A stretch of DNA of 64,000 bases from Antedon mediterranea (lineage: Eukaryota > Echinodermata > Crinoidea > Comatulida > Antedonidae). The translations under genes and the position numbers were made by a program. This document shows, piece after piece, positions 46,830 to 59,275 of the stretch; position 1 is the stretch's first letter; each line of letters opens with the position of its first letter. The stretch is taken from assembly GCF_964355755.1 (NCBI RefSeq), contig NC_092674.1, positions 14,825,001 through 14,889,000 on the forward strand, written 5' to 3'. Under the pieces are notes generated by a model. It had not been told where the DNA came from and searched no databases. It saw only the letters and a list, made by a program, of their open reading frames with translations.

Positions 46830-48255
46830 CTATCCACATTTCATTCATATTCGGCGACAATTTCTAGATCCAAGGAATCATCATTTACCGGCAAGTTGTT
46901 AATAAATACTCTTTTGTATTCAGGCATACACTTACTTAGTTTCTTAAGATCATTCATTTTAACACCAGTAATATCTCTTTCTTCTGGCATGTGATCAATT
47001 AGATTCAAAGGGTTCTCATTAATCACTAACCTGGGATTTGAAACGTGGCTTCAGGAAATCAATTTCTCTAAATATACCCTCATGGTCGTCCTTAACAAAC
47101 ATGTTAAGTGAACCTCTGTGATATTCAATTATCTTTATTTTATTAACAACTAAATAGACTTTTTAGCTTCATTTTTAAATAGCCACATGTCGTCATACGT
47201 CAACTCTATTGTATTGACTGCTTTCTTTCTGGAAGTTCGGATAACTTCTTGCATTTCCTGAAAATCACATATCATGGGTAATTTATTAATGGCCTTTGTT
47301 ATGCATTCATGTACGCTGTCTGCAGCCATGAAAGTGTGTCCCTTTTCAAGGTATTTTATGGCTATACTTTGTGCGCATATTCTATTGTCATTTACTAATA
47401 ATGGCATAGCAGAAAATAGCGTGTAGTTTTTGTTTTGGGAACCACAATTTTCTGCCCATAAAATGATTTCTGTGGCATCTCTTTTTGAAAGAGCAAAGTG
47501 CACATAGGAACTGGCGATGTTTGATGCCTTCCTACCTGCCTCATCTTCATGCCACAACACAGTTGTTGCTTCATTTTGTTTTCCTGGGGAAGAAAATGTG
47601 TCATTAAACATGACTAGTTTTCGGGAGAAATAATACTCTTTAGTCGTCAATTTTGGAATGTGCAGCACTTTTTGCATGTAGGAAGAATTTCATCTGGTTG
47701 TGGAATAGGTATTACATAAAATTTCTTTTTGAACAACCAAAAATAGTATAAGCAAACTTACAGTACGTTTCGAAACCTATCAGGTTTCATTCTCAACTGG
47801 CGTTTCATCGTCTAGCGTTGTTAATCCCATGACGACGATGAGTTGGTATAGCGCCACCAATAGGTCCAAAAGGACGTGCCCCCTTCTCCAATAGTTGATC
47901 ATAAATGTGTGACAATTCGTGGGCTCCTTCATCTCTGTTCATGATTTTTCCATGTTTTCTAATGTTGATCGACTCTTTTATATGAAAAACAAATTTTGAA
48001 ATATATCTTAATTCATCTTTTAGAATGGCACATTTTTCCATTTTACCCCTTCCCTTTAATACCCGTTTAATGTCATCAGTGGTGCAGCATGGTCCATTCC
48101 CAGAGAGCTTTTTCGGTTTGTTTTTTTAATTCTTTCTGAACCTTGGTTTTATTTGCCTCCTCTATTTTTGCTTTTACTCAAGTTAGTACTTCATCTTCTG
48201 TCTTTTTTTACACTTTCTACTTTTTGAAGAAAGAACTTTTTAAATTAGCCATTAT
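46830..48255 (-). pseudogene. Unknown TE protein (DUF7869-like), interrupted
   Basis: The best part (47150-47677, 175 residues) reads MQKVLHIPKLTTKEYYFSRK, then WHEDEAGRKASNIASSYVHF, WAENCGSQNKNYTLFSAM, KGHTFMAADSVHECI and TYDDMWLF. After a shift it continues IKIIEYHRGSLNMFVKDDHE and DFLKPRFKS, then KMNDLKKLSKCMPEYKRVF (46841-46950). The N-terminal side (48050-48250) has KKLSGNGPCCTTDDIKRVLK before GKMEKCAILKDELRYIS. A Penelope-like piece separates the two halves at about 47700-47990. The W-x2-NC-x3-NKN and HTFM-x-D motifs recur in proteins of invertebrate TEs and may belong to an RNase-H-like nuclease. The domain name is from memory. Confidence 0.5.
47700..47990 (-). mobile_element. Penelope-like element 3' fragment
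   Basis: The minus strand reads FHIKESINIRKHGKIMNRDE followed by ELSHIYDQLLEKG, and in another frame LDDETPVENET and VSKRTVSLL. This is the usual end of Penelope-type proteins after the GIY-YIG endonuclease and its short 3' tail. It is strongly 5'-truncated and lies inside the unknown TE protein relic. Frames differ, so at least one shift is present. Confidence 0.5.
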
Positions 48256-48379
48256 GAAATTGTTCTGTTTCTTTTAATCATTTGAATGCTTGAATGAAAA
48301 TAAAGGGAAGCATTTCTGTGTTTAAACAAACTAAAATCTAAATCAGCAAATTCAAACTTGCTCACAAGATTAGTTAATT

Positions 48380-49760
48380 AAGCACCCATCATCTTCTTGC
48401 GCAATTCTTCACTCGGCTCCTCACTAAAACACCCTTCCTCAACAAAATCATTCAACTGTCTCTCTGTCACCTTAACAAACCCCTATCATCAACTCTCGCA
48501 AAACATTCTCTGTCATCTCATCAGTCGTGTCACTTGCTCTCAATTTCATCCAAACTTAATTTTCTTCATTCAACTTAAAAGCATGAGAAATTGACGTACT
48601 TAATAATAAACTGCTGCTGAATTTAACATAGCTTGAACATACTTAAAGAAATCAACATATTGTGTATCACTACGTAAAAGTAACCAAAATAAATTAATCC
48701 TAATGCTCTAATTAATGACATAATTTTACAACTTAAACAGTCATTGCAAAACACTTTCTACTTTCAAATTCAAATTATCTTTAAAATTAGTAATAAAATC
48801 ATTGATATCGTGATGATGAAAATAAATAAACATAGCTTGAACATACTTAAAGAAATCAACATATTGTGTATTATTACTACGTAAAAGCTTTCTACTTTCA
48901 AATTCAAATTATCTTTTAAAATTAATAATAAAATCAATATCATAAAAATAAATAGTACCAGGACCTTCAAAAAAATTATTAAATATTAAATCTATTCTTT
49001 CTAAATGAATAAAACTAAAGATTTAATACCCTTTTTAAAACAATAACCCTCCCACTGTTGTCTTGTCCCATTCTTTTGATCCCCACGTGGCCCTAAAATA
49101 TCGCAAACAGTCCTAATCAATCTTGATTGAAGTAGCAGATTTCCCCGCATATTGAAACCTTGCAAACTTCCCCAAACAATCCCTACCCAACCTTGTACCT
49201 ATTTGTTTAATTCAAAGTTTTTTTAAATAAAATCTGACTTGTTAGACAAACCCAACAAAAAATGTGCATTACAAAACAAGTATTTTAAATTATCAACACT
49301 ATCACCACAAACATCATTCCTATATTCACTCAATAAGTTATTAAATTTCTTATTCACACTCGCCTCTGTCATTTATCGTCGCTCTCAACTTGCTTAGCAT
49401 CTCTCTCTCTTCAAATTCTCTCATCCAAGAACTGCATCACACACTCTAATAGAGTAACAGAATCATTACTGGCAATTGACGAGAACCCACCTGATAATAT
49501 TTTTCCATTATTAAAATAAAATTAACTTGTTTTCCCCAGAATTTTTTCCCTCCTCTTGAAGTCCCATGCCCATGTAGGCCCCAACTCTCGCATTCCTTTT
49601 TAAACTTTTTTTTTGTTCTAATATTACAAGATTTCTTTGTTTCATATCTATTGATTTCCATGATTTTCTCTTTCTTCTTTACTTCCAATTGATTAATATT
49701 AATCTTTCTTTCTTTATCAAGTTTTTTCTTTTTAATTGTTAGTATGTCCACCTTGCTCGC
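48380..49760 (-). pseudogene. Unknown TE-derived protein, heavily decayed
   Basis: Minus-strand pieces in order: a Lys-rich N-terminus (49446-49751), SVNKKFNNLLSEYRNDVCGD and NLKYLFCNAHFLLGLSNKSD near 49230-49370, IRTVCDILGPRGDQKNGTRQ near 49060-49120, GTIYFYDIDFI near 48940, VTERQLNDFVEEGCFSEEPS and SEELRKKMMGA near 48380-48470. The CNAHxLLGL and RGDxKNG words recur in invertebrate TE proteins as I remember them, but I cannot name the family. Many stops and shifts. A duplication of about 205 bases (48629-48780 and 48834-48920) lies inside. Confidence 0.4.
48629..48930. repeat. Tandem duplication of about 205 bp
   Basis: AGCTTGAACATACTTAAAGA plus AATCAACATATTGTGTAT occurs at 48629 and 48834, and CTTTCTACTTTCAAATTCAA at 48753 and 48889, in the same order. 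It is AT-rich and part of the decayed protein relic. Confidence 0.7.
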
Positions 49761-50282
49761 TATCTCTTCACACTTCCTTTCCTTTTGGTATATAACCTTT
49801 CACAACTAACTTCTCCCTCAGCTTTTCCCTTTTCCTCTTGATTCATGTTCACTAATTTTTCTTTTAGTCCTTTTAATCATCACTGCTGAAACATGCTTTC
49901 ACTACGTATTTCCTCTTAAATCATCTTTGTGTGTTTAGTAACGTGAAATTCATGGAGTAAAAGAAATAGTGAGTTGGAAGTAATAATATAAGGCTATACT
50001 TGAAATTAATGAAATCTTTTAATTGTTGAGATTATTGGAGATAATTGTATAAGGAAATTGAATAAAGGAAAAACTGGTGAAAATTTTAATGAAATGATCA
50101 TGCTCAATTAAATAATAATGTCTTTTATCCTATTTTGTCAAAGGCAAATTAATTACTGCATTGTTGATTATTGTTATCCCCCACCCCCTCAATTTTGACT
50201 GGCCTTTCTTTCCCTTCTTCATATCCGATGCTAGTGACTTTAAATCTTTATCTGTATAAAACAATAATTATTATGATTAGTA

Positions 50283-50845
50283 TGTGTTATACATTATATC
50301 ATTAAATTACAGATTTTTATATGTTATTATTCGTCAAACCACCAACAATATGGGGATAGCCAAGCTCTTATCTAGTCCTAAATCGCCAAGCAGATTACAA
50401 CCACCCAATAACAATTCAAACACTACGTGACAAGAAGCGAAGAGCAAGGCAACACAGTAACGCAGGCCTAGATTTCAAGTATCTAATGTACACTACCAAG
50501 CTGGTTATTTATAACAAAATACTCAGTATCTAATTTACACTACCTAGCTGGTAATTTATAACAAAATACTCAGTATCTAATACATTTAATTTAAAATAAA
50601 TTCTGGAACTTCTTTCAAATCTGCCACTTACAATAATATTTTCGCTCTGTCGATACAATTTTAAACTGACTACTAAATACGGTGACGTCATTCAAAAGGA
50701 ACCTTACATTATTATCGAGGGTTGATACTATTATTACTATGAACTAAATTATTTTTAGGCTGCTTCAACATGTGCGCTTATCGACTATTTGATTTTTTTA
50801 TTCCCTTGGTCAAATCAAGAATTTTAAAGGAAAATTCCGCTCAAT
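50283..50845 (+). repeat. Direct repeat, copy 1 of 2
   Basis: The stretch from TGTGTTATACATTATATCAT to AATTCCGCTCAATA is repeated at 51821-52328 in the same orientation, about 1.5 kb away, with small indels. Shared words include ACCAACAATATGGGGATAGC and GTGACGTCATTCAAAAG. No coding content seen. From 49900 to 50280 there is nothing I can name. Confidence 0.75.
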
Positions 50846-51820
50846 AAACCAGTTTAAAAATGCGCAATAGGTCAAACTATTCTCATGAAAATTGATACCA
50901 GCCTTTTTACGCATCAAATTAAAGCTTATTCAAAATCTGATAACATACAAAAGAAATCACTCTGCTAACTCTGACGGCCATCAAGCGGTCATGGTTTGAA
51001 AACAGGCATGGGGTTTTCCGAAGATTTTTTATCGCGCGAAAATTCGCTGGTTTGCGTTTTAGACTAATTTTGAAATGAAATACTTGATCAGTTTTAATAA
51101 TTAACCCATGTAATGTAGTAAACAGTAAAACTGTACAATCAAAATTAGTGTAGTAATTTAAACATTAAAGTCATATTACTTTATAGAATTTTTCCAAAAC
51201 TCCTACATTTCGTTTCGTTAATTAAACAATTCTCTACACATACAAAAAAAGATGTTACATAGTAAAAAGCATGTCTAGAAGGAAGCCTAGATAAGTTTTT
51301 TGTTACAAACAAATAAACTTTAAGCCTAGATTCCCTGCAGTAACAAACAAAATAACAATGGTTGAAACAAATGTAAAACCATATATACCAATATAAAAAA
51401 AAAACATCGCATCGTGCGTTCATAATAATAATTGCACTATATTTACTTAGTGTGAGGGCTGGTTTTGCCTCTCTCCATTTTTTCCACCATGCTGCTACCA
51501 ACAAAGACTTAAAAACATTGAAGGCTTTTTTTGGCCACAGACATACCTCCACTTATCTTGTGGCAGCTGTATCCCAGCACCCAGATTAATCTGAAAATGA
51601 AAGAGTTGAAAGCCTAATAATTTGAAATCTGCCATAGAATTTTTCAATTGGAAAGTACGGAATTGCATTAGATGCTAAACCAAAAGTAAAACGAAGGCGA
51701 AATTAAAATAATGAAATATATTTCTATATTATAAATTTACATTACAATTGTATGGATGCAGTTTTAGTGACATTGTTTTCCAGTAAATTAAATAATTTTA
51801 AAATTTATAATTTTGGTTTT

Positions 51821-52328
51821 AATGTGTTATACATTATATCATCAAATTACAGATTTTTAATTTATTATTCGTCAAACCACCAACAATATGGGGATAGCCA
51901 AGCTTTTATCTAGTCCTAAATCGCCAAGCAGATTACAACCACCCGATAACAATTCAAATACTACACGTCAAGAAGCGAAGAGCAAGGTGACACAGCAACG
52001 CAGGCTGTAGGCTTAGATTTCAAGTATCTAATTTACACTACCAAGCTGTTAATTTATAACAACATACTCAGTATCTAATACAAGTAATTTAAAATAAATT
52101 TCAAATCTGCCATTTACAATAATATTTTAGCTCTGTCGATACAATTTTAAACTGACTATTTAATACGGTGACGTCATTCAAAAGTAACCTTCCATTGTTG
52201 TTATCGAGGGTTGATAGTGATACTATACTATGAACTAAATTATTTTTAGGCTGCTTCAACACGTGCGCTTATTGAATAATGATTTTTGTATTAATTTGAT
52301 TTTAAAGGAAAATTCCGCTCAATACACC
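51821..52328 (+). repeat. Direct repeat, copy 2 of 2
   Basis: Partner of 50283-50845. Between the copies (50850-51820) a minus-strand frame at 51181-51552 includes KKAFNVFKSLLVAAWWKKW, which I do not recognise; no splice or homology support. Confidence 0.75.
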
Positions 52329-52839
52329 ATACATATATATAGTGTTAAAAACTATGTGGGTATTGTTTCTTTTCATTAAATATTATTTTTCGTAAGTATA
52401 CATTTTTTATTTTATAATTCCACTATTAATTATAATCAAAAGGATTATTTAAATTGATTTTCTAACTGATAAAAATAAGCTTGTGCTTACTATGTGTTTG
52501 ATTCCATTTCGAGTGTGGGGCCAGACGTAGACTTGGCCGCACCTACAAGTTATGTTCTATATAGGCCTAAGCCTAGCGCTAAATTTTGCCCAAGAAGAAT
52601 CTAATAAAGCAGACGAATTTAACTAATAAAAGTACAGTAATTACCTCAATAGTATAATGTTAAGTTTAATTTTATTTCCCTTTCGATTATTCTAACTTTA
52701 AGTTGCATGTCCATGCAAAATCAATTAAAACAATGTGGTTTATCAAACAGAAATATAAATTACCTTCAAATCAATACTAAATTAGCCAGATTTTAATAAC
52801 TTTTGAAAAAAATACATTTGAGGTTGATGTATAATTTAA

Positions 52840-53085
52840 TTGCTTAGATCACATATGTTTTTATTCACTCTAATACAACATTTTATTAGAAAAATGGCCG
52901 GAATAATCATTTCCGGAATTGTGACCTTTGACCCTAGTATGGTCATATCTCGATAACTACTGACAGAAACATGAGGTTGGTCTTAAAATATTCACAATAT
53001 AATGTTAATATTTGGTCTAACGAAATATTTTTCCCAAAAGTGACTGGAAATCATAATATTGACCTTTGACCCGATAACCTCAAAT
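52840..53085. repeat. Left arm of a long inverted repeat
   Basis: GCTTAGATCACATATGTTT, TTCACTCTAATACAACATTT, TCATATCTCGATAACTACTG and TTTTCCCAAAAGTGACTGG reappear inverted at 55735-55935. The arms are about 200-245 bases and enclose 2.65 kb, including the Cys-rich fragment and the hAT-like element. Only part of the left arm's ATTTCCGGAATTGTGACCTT is missing in the right arm. Confidence 0.75.
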
Positions 53086-53635
53086 TTCGTTACCGAATGC
53101 GCATAACATCAAAATATTGGGCTTAAATTGTCAAAAATGTATATATTTTTGTATTAATTAAGGTAATGACTGAATTTTTCAATTGACCAGAAGTAATGAT
53201 ATTAACCTTTGACTTAAATTTTGTTTTATATCACTACAACATTGGCAGTCAATCGTCAAACACTTATTTTTCACGCAATACATTGTTTTCTCAACAAATT
53301 TAAACAATTGCTTTTTCATATGATAAATGTTTGTTTAGAGTGATTCAGATTGTTGTATCTAGAGATATGGCCTACCTGGTTATGTGTAGAGGAATGTTAC
53401 ATTTTACTATGCGTGATTACATTTCCAGATTATTTTCTGCAAGTTGTAAGCTTCAATAAATTAATATAACTGTTTTGCAGTGTATTATATTACAGTTTAC
53501 ACTTCTTCATTTTATATTTCAAACCTCAGTTATTAAAAAATAAAATAAATAATAATAATAAGTATTAACTATGTCTTAGAAATAATAAATTCTGACACGG
53601 ATCGTCTGTATTCAATTACGAGTAATATTATCTGG

Positions 53636-53885
53636 GACATTTGCAGCTGCACAGTTCTGTACAAGGGAGGTTAGATTTGCAAGTCACACAACCACGGTCA
53701 GATTTGCAGCCACATTGGATAAGTTCATTGCAGGCCTTGGCTGCTTCTGGTTTAGTCATTCAAACTGGCTTCCAATGTGTGTCTTCTAATGTCCAACCCC
53801 AATCTTCTGGAGTAGGAATAGTTGGTTCAGCATTCTGACAAGTGGTCCATATACCTCCTTGATAATTCTTCTGTCGCCATTCTTC
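53636..53885 (-). pseudogene. C-terminal fragment of a Cys-rich TE protein
   Basis: The minus strand reads IPTPEDWGWTLEDTHWKPV, one stop, MTKPEAAKACNELIQC and GCKSDRGCVTCKSNLPCTEL ending CSCKCPR. The ending with eight closely spaced Cys resembles the CXC-like tails found on some TE-encoded proteins of cnidarians and echinoderms. The rest of the protein is not visible upstream (53890-54080 has only weak Lys-rich frames). Confidence 0.5.
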
Positions 53886-54128
53886 GAAGTATTTTTGTCA
53901 GTGACACCTTTGAGTATTCATGAAGCTTTTGAAATGTATCTTTTTTTGCAGAAAATACAGTTATTTCTGCTAGGACTTGCAACTTTCTGTCTTTTTGAAG
54001 ACCGCTCTTTCGTATCTATGTTTTCTTTTACTTGATGTTTTCTTAACCTTTAGAGCTTAGTGTTGTTGAACTTCAAATGGCAAGAATGGAGGTGGAGGTA
54101 TGCCTAGCAACGAGCCTAGGTTAGCCAG

Positions 54129-55320
54129 CAGCGGTGGCACCAGGATCTTCCCGACGCGGGGGCTACATTCCCCGACGAGGGGGCTATGCGAGCATCACTA
54201 GGCTGGGGGCCAGGGGGCCGCCAAGGGCCCCGGTGGGGAAGCAACGCGTTTTAGCGTCATTTGAGGTCATTTTAATCAGATTTAGGGTAGCCACATTTTC
54301 CATTTTTTATAATGCATAAATAAAATACTGCGTGCAAAAAAACGATGCGCGGTGACTGTTTCAATCCATATTTTTCAATTTAAAAAATAAAAGTTCAAAA
54401 TTGGCCTATGCCTATATTTATCGGGTAAATTGTAGCATAGAAAAATTAATATACGCGAACGTAAAACATACCCACAGGCGAAGACGTAGGTCCATATTGT
54501 TTATCGCAGAGGTGTAGGCTGGTTGCTGTCTGAGAGTGCAAACATTGTAAATGAAGTGCCTTGGGCATGATCTGTAAGACAATTTTGAAAAATAGAGCTG
54601 CTAGGTCCCCGGAAGTTGCAATTATACATATTAATGATACTATGAAACAAAATTACAGAACTACAAGAATTACTACTGCAGAACCAGACAACCGTGGTTG
54701 GGATAAGAAAACTTAGAAAAATAGAGTTGGAGGTCCCGGAAATTGGACTTATTATACTTCAAAACATAAAACAAAATATAGGCCTATAAGTCCCTATCAT
54801 GGTTGTGACTGAGCTAAGAAATTTTTTAAAACTAGAGCTGTTAGGTCCCGGAAAATGCACTTATTGTACTTCGAAATATGACCAGCTTTATGGTTGGGGC
54901 TGAGCTAAGAAAATGTTTAAAACTAGAGCTGCAGGTCTTCAAAAAATTGCATCTTATACTTTGGAAACATCAGGCCTAGAGGCTTAAAAAAAGTGGTCCG
55001 TTTTGCCTTTATTTGCCTGGGGGGGGGGGGGGTGCGTCCGCAAGCGTAGACCCTTTTCAGTCGGGGAAATAATTTATACCTCCCAAAAGTGTATGCGTGC
55101 GTACCATCTGGACTTCCGAGTGGTGAGAAGTTCATGACATACAGGACATTGAAAATTTAACTAATTAATTATATAACTTAGCTATAATAGGATGTGGGCT
55201 ACGCAAAAATGGCATGTTTTTTTGTTTAGTAATGTAATGTATGAAATATTTATTTTAGGTGCTAGGCTCCCCGACGAGGGAGCTGGAGCCCCCGTAGCCC
55301 CCCCGCTGGCGCCACCACTG
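54129..55320. mobile_element. hAT-like non-autonomous element
   Basis: Ends CAGCGGTGGCACCAG and, inverted, CAGTGGTGGCGCCAG fit the CAGNGG-type ends of hAT transposons. GC-rich subterminal words CCCGACGAGGG occur near both ends (54170 and 55271). An 8-bp duplication is not evident (TTAGCCAG against GCGGGTAG). The interior holds four units of about 110-125 bases (54570-54960) around AGAGCTGCTAGGTCCCCGGA and a run of G at 55018-55032. No transposase. Confidence 0.6.
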
Positions 55321-55734
55321 GCGGGTAGCCTAATTGATAATTAATTTAAATGCTTAAAAGAAACAAGAAAGTAAATTTATGGTAACCTAAGTGCTTTTTA
55401 AAGTGGTAAATCAATATATATATTTAATACTAAAAACACTTGTTTGAAATCAACAACTGCTTTATAAGCATAAAAATACTTACCACTTGGCAATTATCCA
55501 CCTGTCAACACGTTTAACTTCATAAACTTTTAGCCAATCAGAATGCCGGATTTTATGAATATTGATTGTAATTGATTGTATATAAAAGGGGTTCTATGGA
55601 CCTTAAATAATGAAATCATTGTTATTATTGGTATTTATTATTCTCAAATAGAAACTATTTAATTTATTTTAACTGGTCTTTGGAATGTTAAAAAATAAAA
55701 TAAAAATAAAAAAATAAATAAATAAAAATAGATT

Positions 55735-55935
55735 ATGTCAAAGGTCAATATTATGATTTCCAGTCACTTTTGGGAAAAATAGTTTGTATGTATATTGTGA
55801 ATATTTTAACACCAACCTCATGTTTCTACTGTCAGTAGTTATCGAGATATGACCATACTAGATGATTCCGGCCATTTTCTAATAAAATGTTGTATTAGAG
55901 TGAATAGAAACATACGTGTTCTAAGCAATTTAACA
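55735..55935. repeat. Right arm of the long inverted repeat
   Basis: Complement of 52840-53085. The sequence after it (55940-56060) continues without matching, and 55330-55730 is AT-rich with an AAATAAAA run near 55690. Confidence 0.75.
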
Positions 55936-56062
55936 CTAAAATGAACTCTGTACCCCTACCGGTTACTAAGATATGGACCATCATTTTGTTTTGGCGGCTA
56001 TTTTGAAAATACTCCAAATATGGTCATAAAATACATTTTTTTTTCTTGGCTACAGTGATTTT

Positions 56063-56660
56063 TCACGCTGCTGCTCTAGCCCGCTACGTCCCATTAGGAC
56101 TACTCAATCAGAAGCTAAAGCAAGCAGCAGTTATAGTTCTAAGGACAGACAGTTTTGTGAAAATGGAAACTCCACTATGATTTATTGATTCCAGCTGCTA
56201 CAGTTGTAGACCCAAGAAACGTCTGGGAAAGAGTCTATTAGGACATGTCATGCTAAAATTACAAATCCCTAAGCATTTCTGGTATATTCACTGTCAGATA
56301 TTCATTGAATTATTATCGAAACAGTCCATTAAAGTTTGTGTTTGTAATAGGATACTTCACAATTGAAATATCTAGGGTGATGAAGTGACCCCCAGATTTG
56401 ACCTTAGCAATAAAATTAACTAAAGTGACAGAAATTGAGTATTCACTTCTGTAACAAAAAAATAATATTTATTCACATATAAAAAAAGAAAAGAAACCCA
56501 AAAACCATTGTCTGACAGACAATTTAAGTATTTGTTGCTTTAAATTACATTTTTTTCAGGTAAAATAACTATTATGTGACAATAAAATGACACATTCAAA
56601 AACATTTGAAATAAAAATATTTTTCAATATGCGAGCAGCGTTTTTTGTAAGAAATATTTC
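56063..56660 (+). repeat. Dispersed repeat, copy 2
   Basis: Same family and orientation as 26688-27262. This copy has extra bases near 56170-56270 and lacks some near the middle. The following stretch 56660-57560 has a (TTA)n run at 56818-56835 and no gene. Confidence 0.7.
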
Positions 56661-57030
56661 TTGTTTAATCTGTATGTCCAAGTGAACATATGTGCAAAAA
56701 ATGAAAACTTTGTCATCCGTGTAACATTTTTGATCTTATATATTCTTTAAATAGTGTACAAAAAACGAATTTTGGATATGTTTTATTTGACCAAATAAAT
56801 GCTGTGAGAGCAGCGCATTATTATTATTATTATTACCGGTAATAATAAATGAGAAAGACTAAAAAAAAATCCAATCTTTATCGGGAAAAATAACATTTGA
56901 GTCAAACATAATAATAAACGATTACATAACAAAATAATTTAATATGGACCTCGTGTTTTGAACATGGTGTGGGAGTAAGTTTATAGGGGCCGGACTACCG
57001 AATCTGATCTTTTTCAATACTACTACACAC

Positions 57031-57060
57031 ACCCACATATCTATACTAGCATATGTGGGT
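57031..57060. repeat. Perfect hairpin
   Basis: ACCCACATAT (57031-57040) and ATATGTGGGT (57051-57060) form a 10-base stem with a 10-base loop. No gene next to it suggests a terminator role. Confidence 0.6.
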
Positions 57061-57567
57061 ATATTGAATTATAGTACACTTCTGTGTTATATTATTATGC
57101 AATTAAAAACAAACACATTTATCTAATCTACATACCGGTACTATAAGAAATTGTGAGACCCATCTTTTATTCTAATTTTTAACATGATGATGTCATCAAA
57201 ATGAAACATGAAGGTAACAATTTTTAGAGCATAATTATCTAAATAATACATTTTAAAAAGCCGAAGAATTTTGGGCACGTAAAATCAAGATCCGCACTCT
57301 TTTAAATGCGACAAACATTTACGAAAGTGATGAAAATCTGACTTTTGTTTTATTTTATTATTCTATTTTTTAAAAGCAGAAACAGAAGAAATAAATCCGC
57401 CACATATAGCTTGCTTTAACAAATACAAAGGCAATTACAACAACTCAGAAATTAAATTACGACAAAGAAGATAAAGATTGGAATTAAAAATGTTGATATG
57501 GGGATGGGCCTGAACTATAGATTAACTTAATCTACTGATGTAACCATTTTTAATAACATTGACTCTA

Positions 57568-58517
57568 CTAAAGGGAACACAAAGGATAATTTACGGGCGG
57601 GAACACGAATACCAAAATTGGAGATAAATTTGCAGTCAGCTTGATAGGGTAACCGTCATGCTTCATATCCCAATAACAGGCAAGTCTACAAATGGCACTG
57701 TCAAATATTTTCTCAAGTCTTGCGTTTTTTTCATCAACTGACAAATAGCTTTGTTGAAATAGTGGAACCTCTCTTGGAAAATTAATTGGCAGCATCACGG
57801 ATACAAGTTTTTTTACAAAGGGGCCCAAAGGTGCTCAATTGGGTTTTCGGCAGAATGTCCCGCTGCTAAATTTGCGACAGCAAAATAGTCAAAGTTATGG
57901 TCTTTCCATAATCGACCCTGGCTAATAAAAGTTTTAAACTTTTTCACCGACCAGTCGGCTCCTCCATCAGTCATGATGTAAGCAACAGATTTTCCTTTTT
58001 GCATATCGTCTATGTTTAAAATATCGGCTAAATCGTTCGCATGAGTTTGAATGGGCTGATCTGTTATAAACAAATACGGGCCCTGTTTTACCAAAGTTTT
58101 ACCCTAGTATGTCCAATATGATCTGTGCGGAAACGTTCCTTTTTCATATTTTTATTAGATTTTTTTCGTGATAAAGATCGACATTGGCGTATTTTAGATT
58201 TACTTACATTTGGTTCTGTGCTTCTGGAACTCCCTCTTTCTTTTACCTTGGTCTTCATAATCATGTATCCGGAAGGGATAATTTTGCTGTTTTCGAAACT
58301 GAAATCATGGTAAAGGTAGTCTGGCTTGTCATTCCAGATAAAACCTCAATGTTTGATTGTATTGACCCACAGCAAGTGTCCAAACATTGATTTTATTTTT
58401 ATCATCGCAGGATAACCTTAAGCATGGTGTTAAAAACATCATTTGATCGCTTTGCAATCGGCAGAAATGATGGTCAAGATGTTTACTTCTGGTTGCGTTA
58501 TTCGATTTAGGTGGCAC
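57568..58517 (-). pseudogene. Unknown DDE-like TE protein
   Basis: Minus-strand pieces: MPPKSNNATRSKHLDHHF, LSCDDKNKINVWTLAVGQYN (58329-58517), WNDKPDYLYHDFSFENSKII (shifted), then VAYIMTDGGADWSVKKFKTF and FAVANLAAGHSAENPIEHLW (57813-58094), and after another shift LVSVMLPINFPRE (57568-57828). Two acidic motifs, CDDKNKI and TDGGADW, and a later NPIEHLW look like the D, D and E of an RNase-H-fold transposase or integrase; NPIEHLW also resembles the NPIENLW of mariner. I remember similar proteins from marine invertebrates but no family name. Three shifts make it dead. Confidence 0.5.
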
Positions 58518-59275
58518 TCTTGTTTTTTTGTAGTTCTTAGCATTTCTAGAATTAGACTAGATATTGATTAATATTCATGAGTTCCACGAGAACAATCAAC
58601 GCATGAATGATTTTGCATCATCCCGCGAAGAGACGTTCATTTTCATGGTTGAGTAAGCATTAGTGTATATTATCGTAGAAGTCGCGCAAAATTAGTTTTT
58701 GGAGTGCTCCTTATAACGGTAACAAAATTTCCATCATTACAATAATTGTAAAAAGTACATTTGGAAATATCTAACCATTCAAAACACAAGAAAAGAACAC
58801 ATGAATAATATTGTTATAATATCCTTTCCATAAATTGAATCCAAATATGTACATTTCATTAATTGTTTCAATTCAGAAGACAATTTTTAAAACTTTTTTA
58901 AAGATTTTATTAATTTTTGAAATTTTCAATCATGACCTACAGGTACCTGGCTAAACCTACACATTTTAATTTGTTCACATTGTTATTGCTCTTTCTTTTG
59001 TTATGTCGCCTAAGCGCATCAATTGATTGTAGGCATCTTTTTTATGTTTGACCTTGCAATCCATAGGGAATTTTGGTGAAATTCTATTGTGTATTCCTTT
59101 ACTTTCTCCATTCTTATCGGATCCAACTGCTCTGCTCCCGGTTTACCCGACGTGTTATTAACGTGTCCGCTCTTCTGTGGTAAAGTAGTACTCCAATACA
59201 CAATTTTCCGATTTGGGTCTAATGAAACCTACTGCATTTTCAATTTATATATGGTTTTCTTACCACACACAATAA

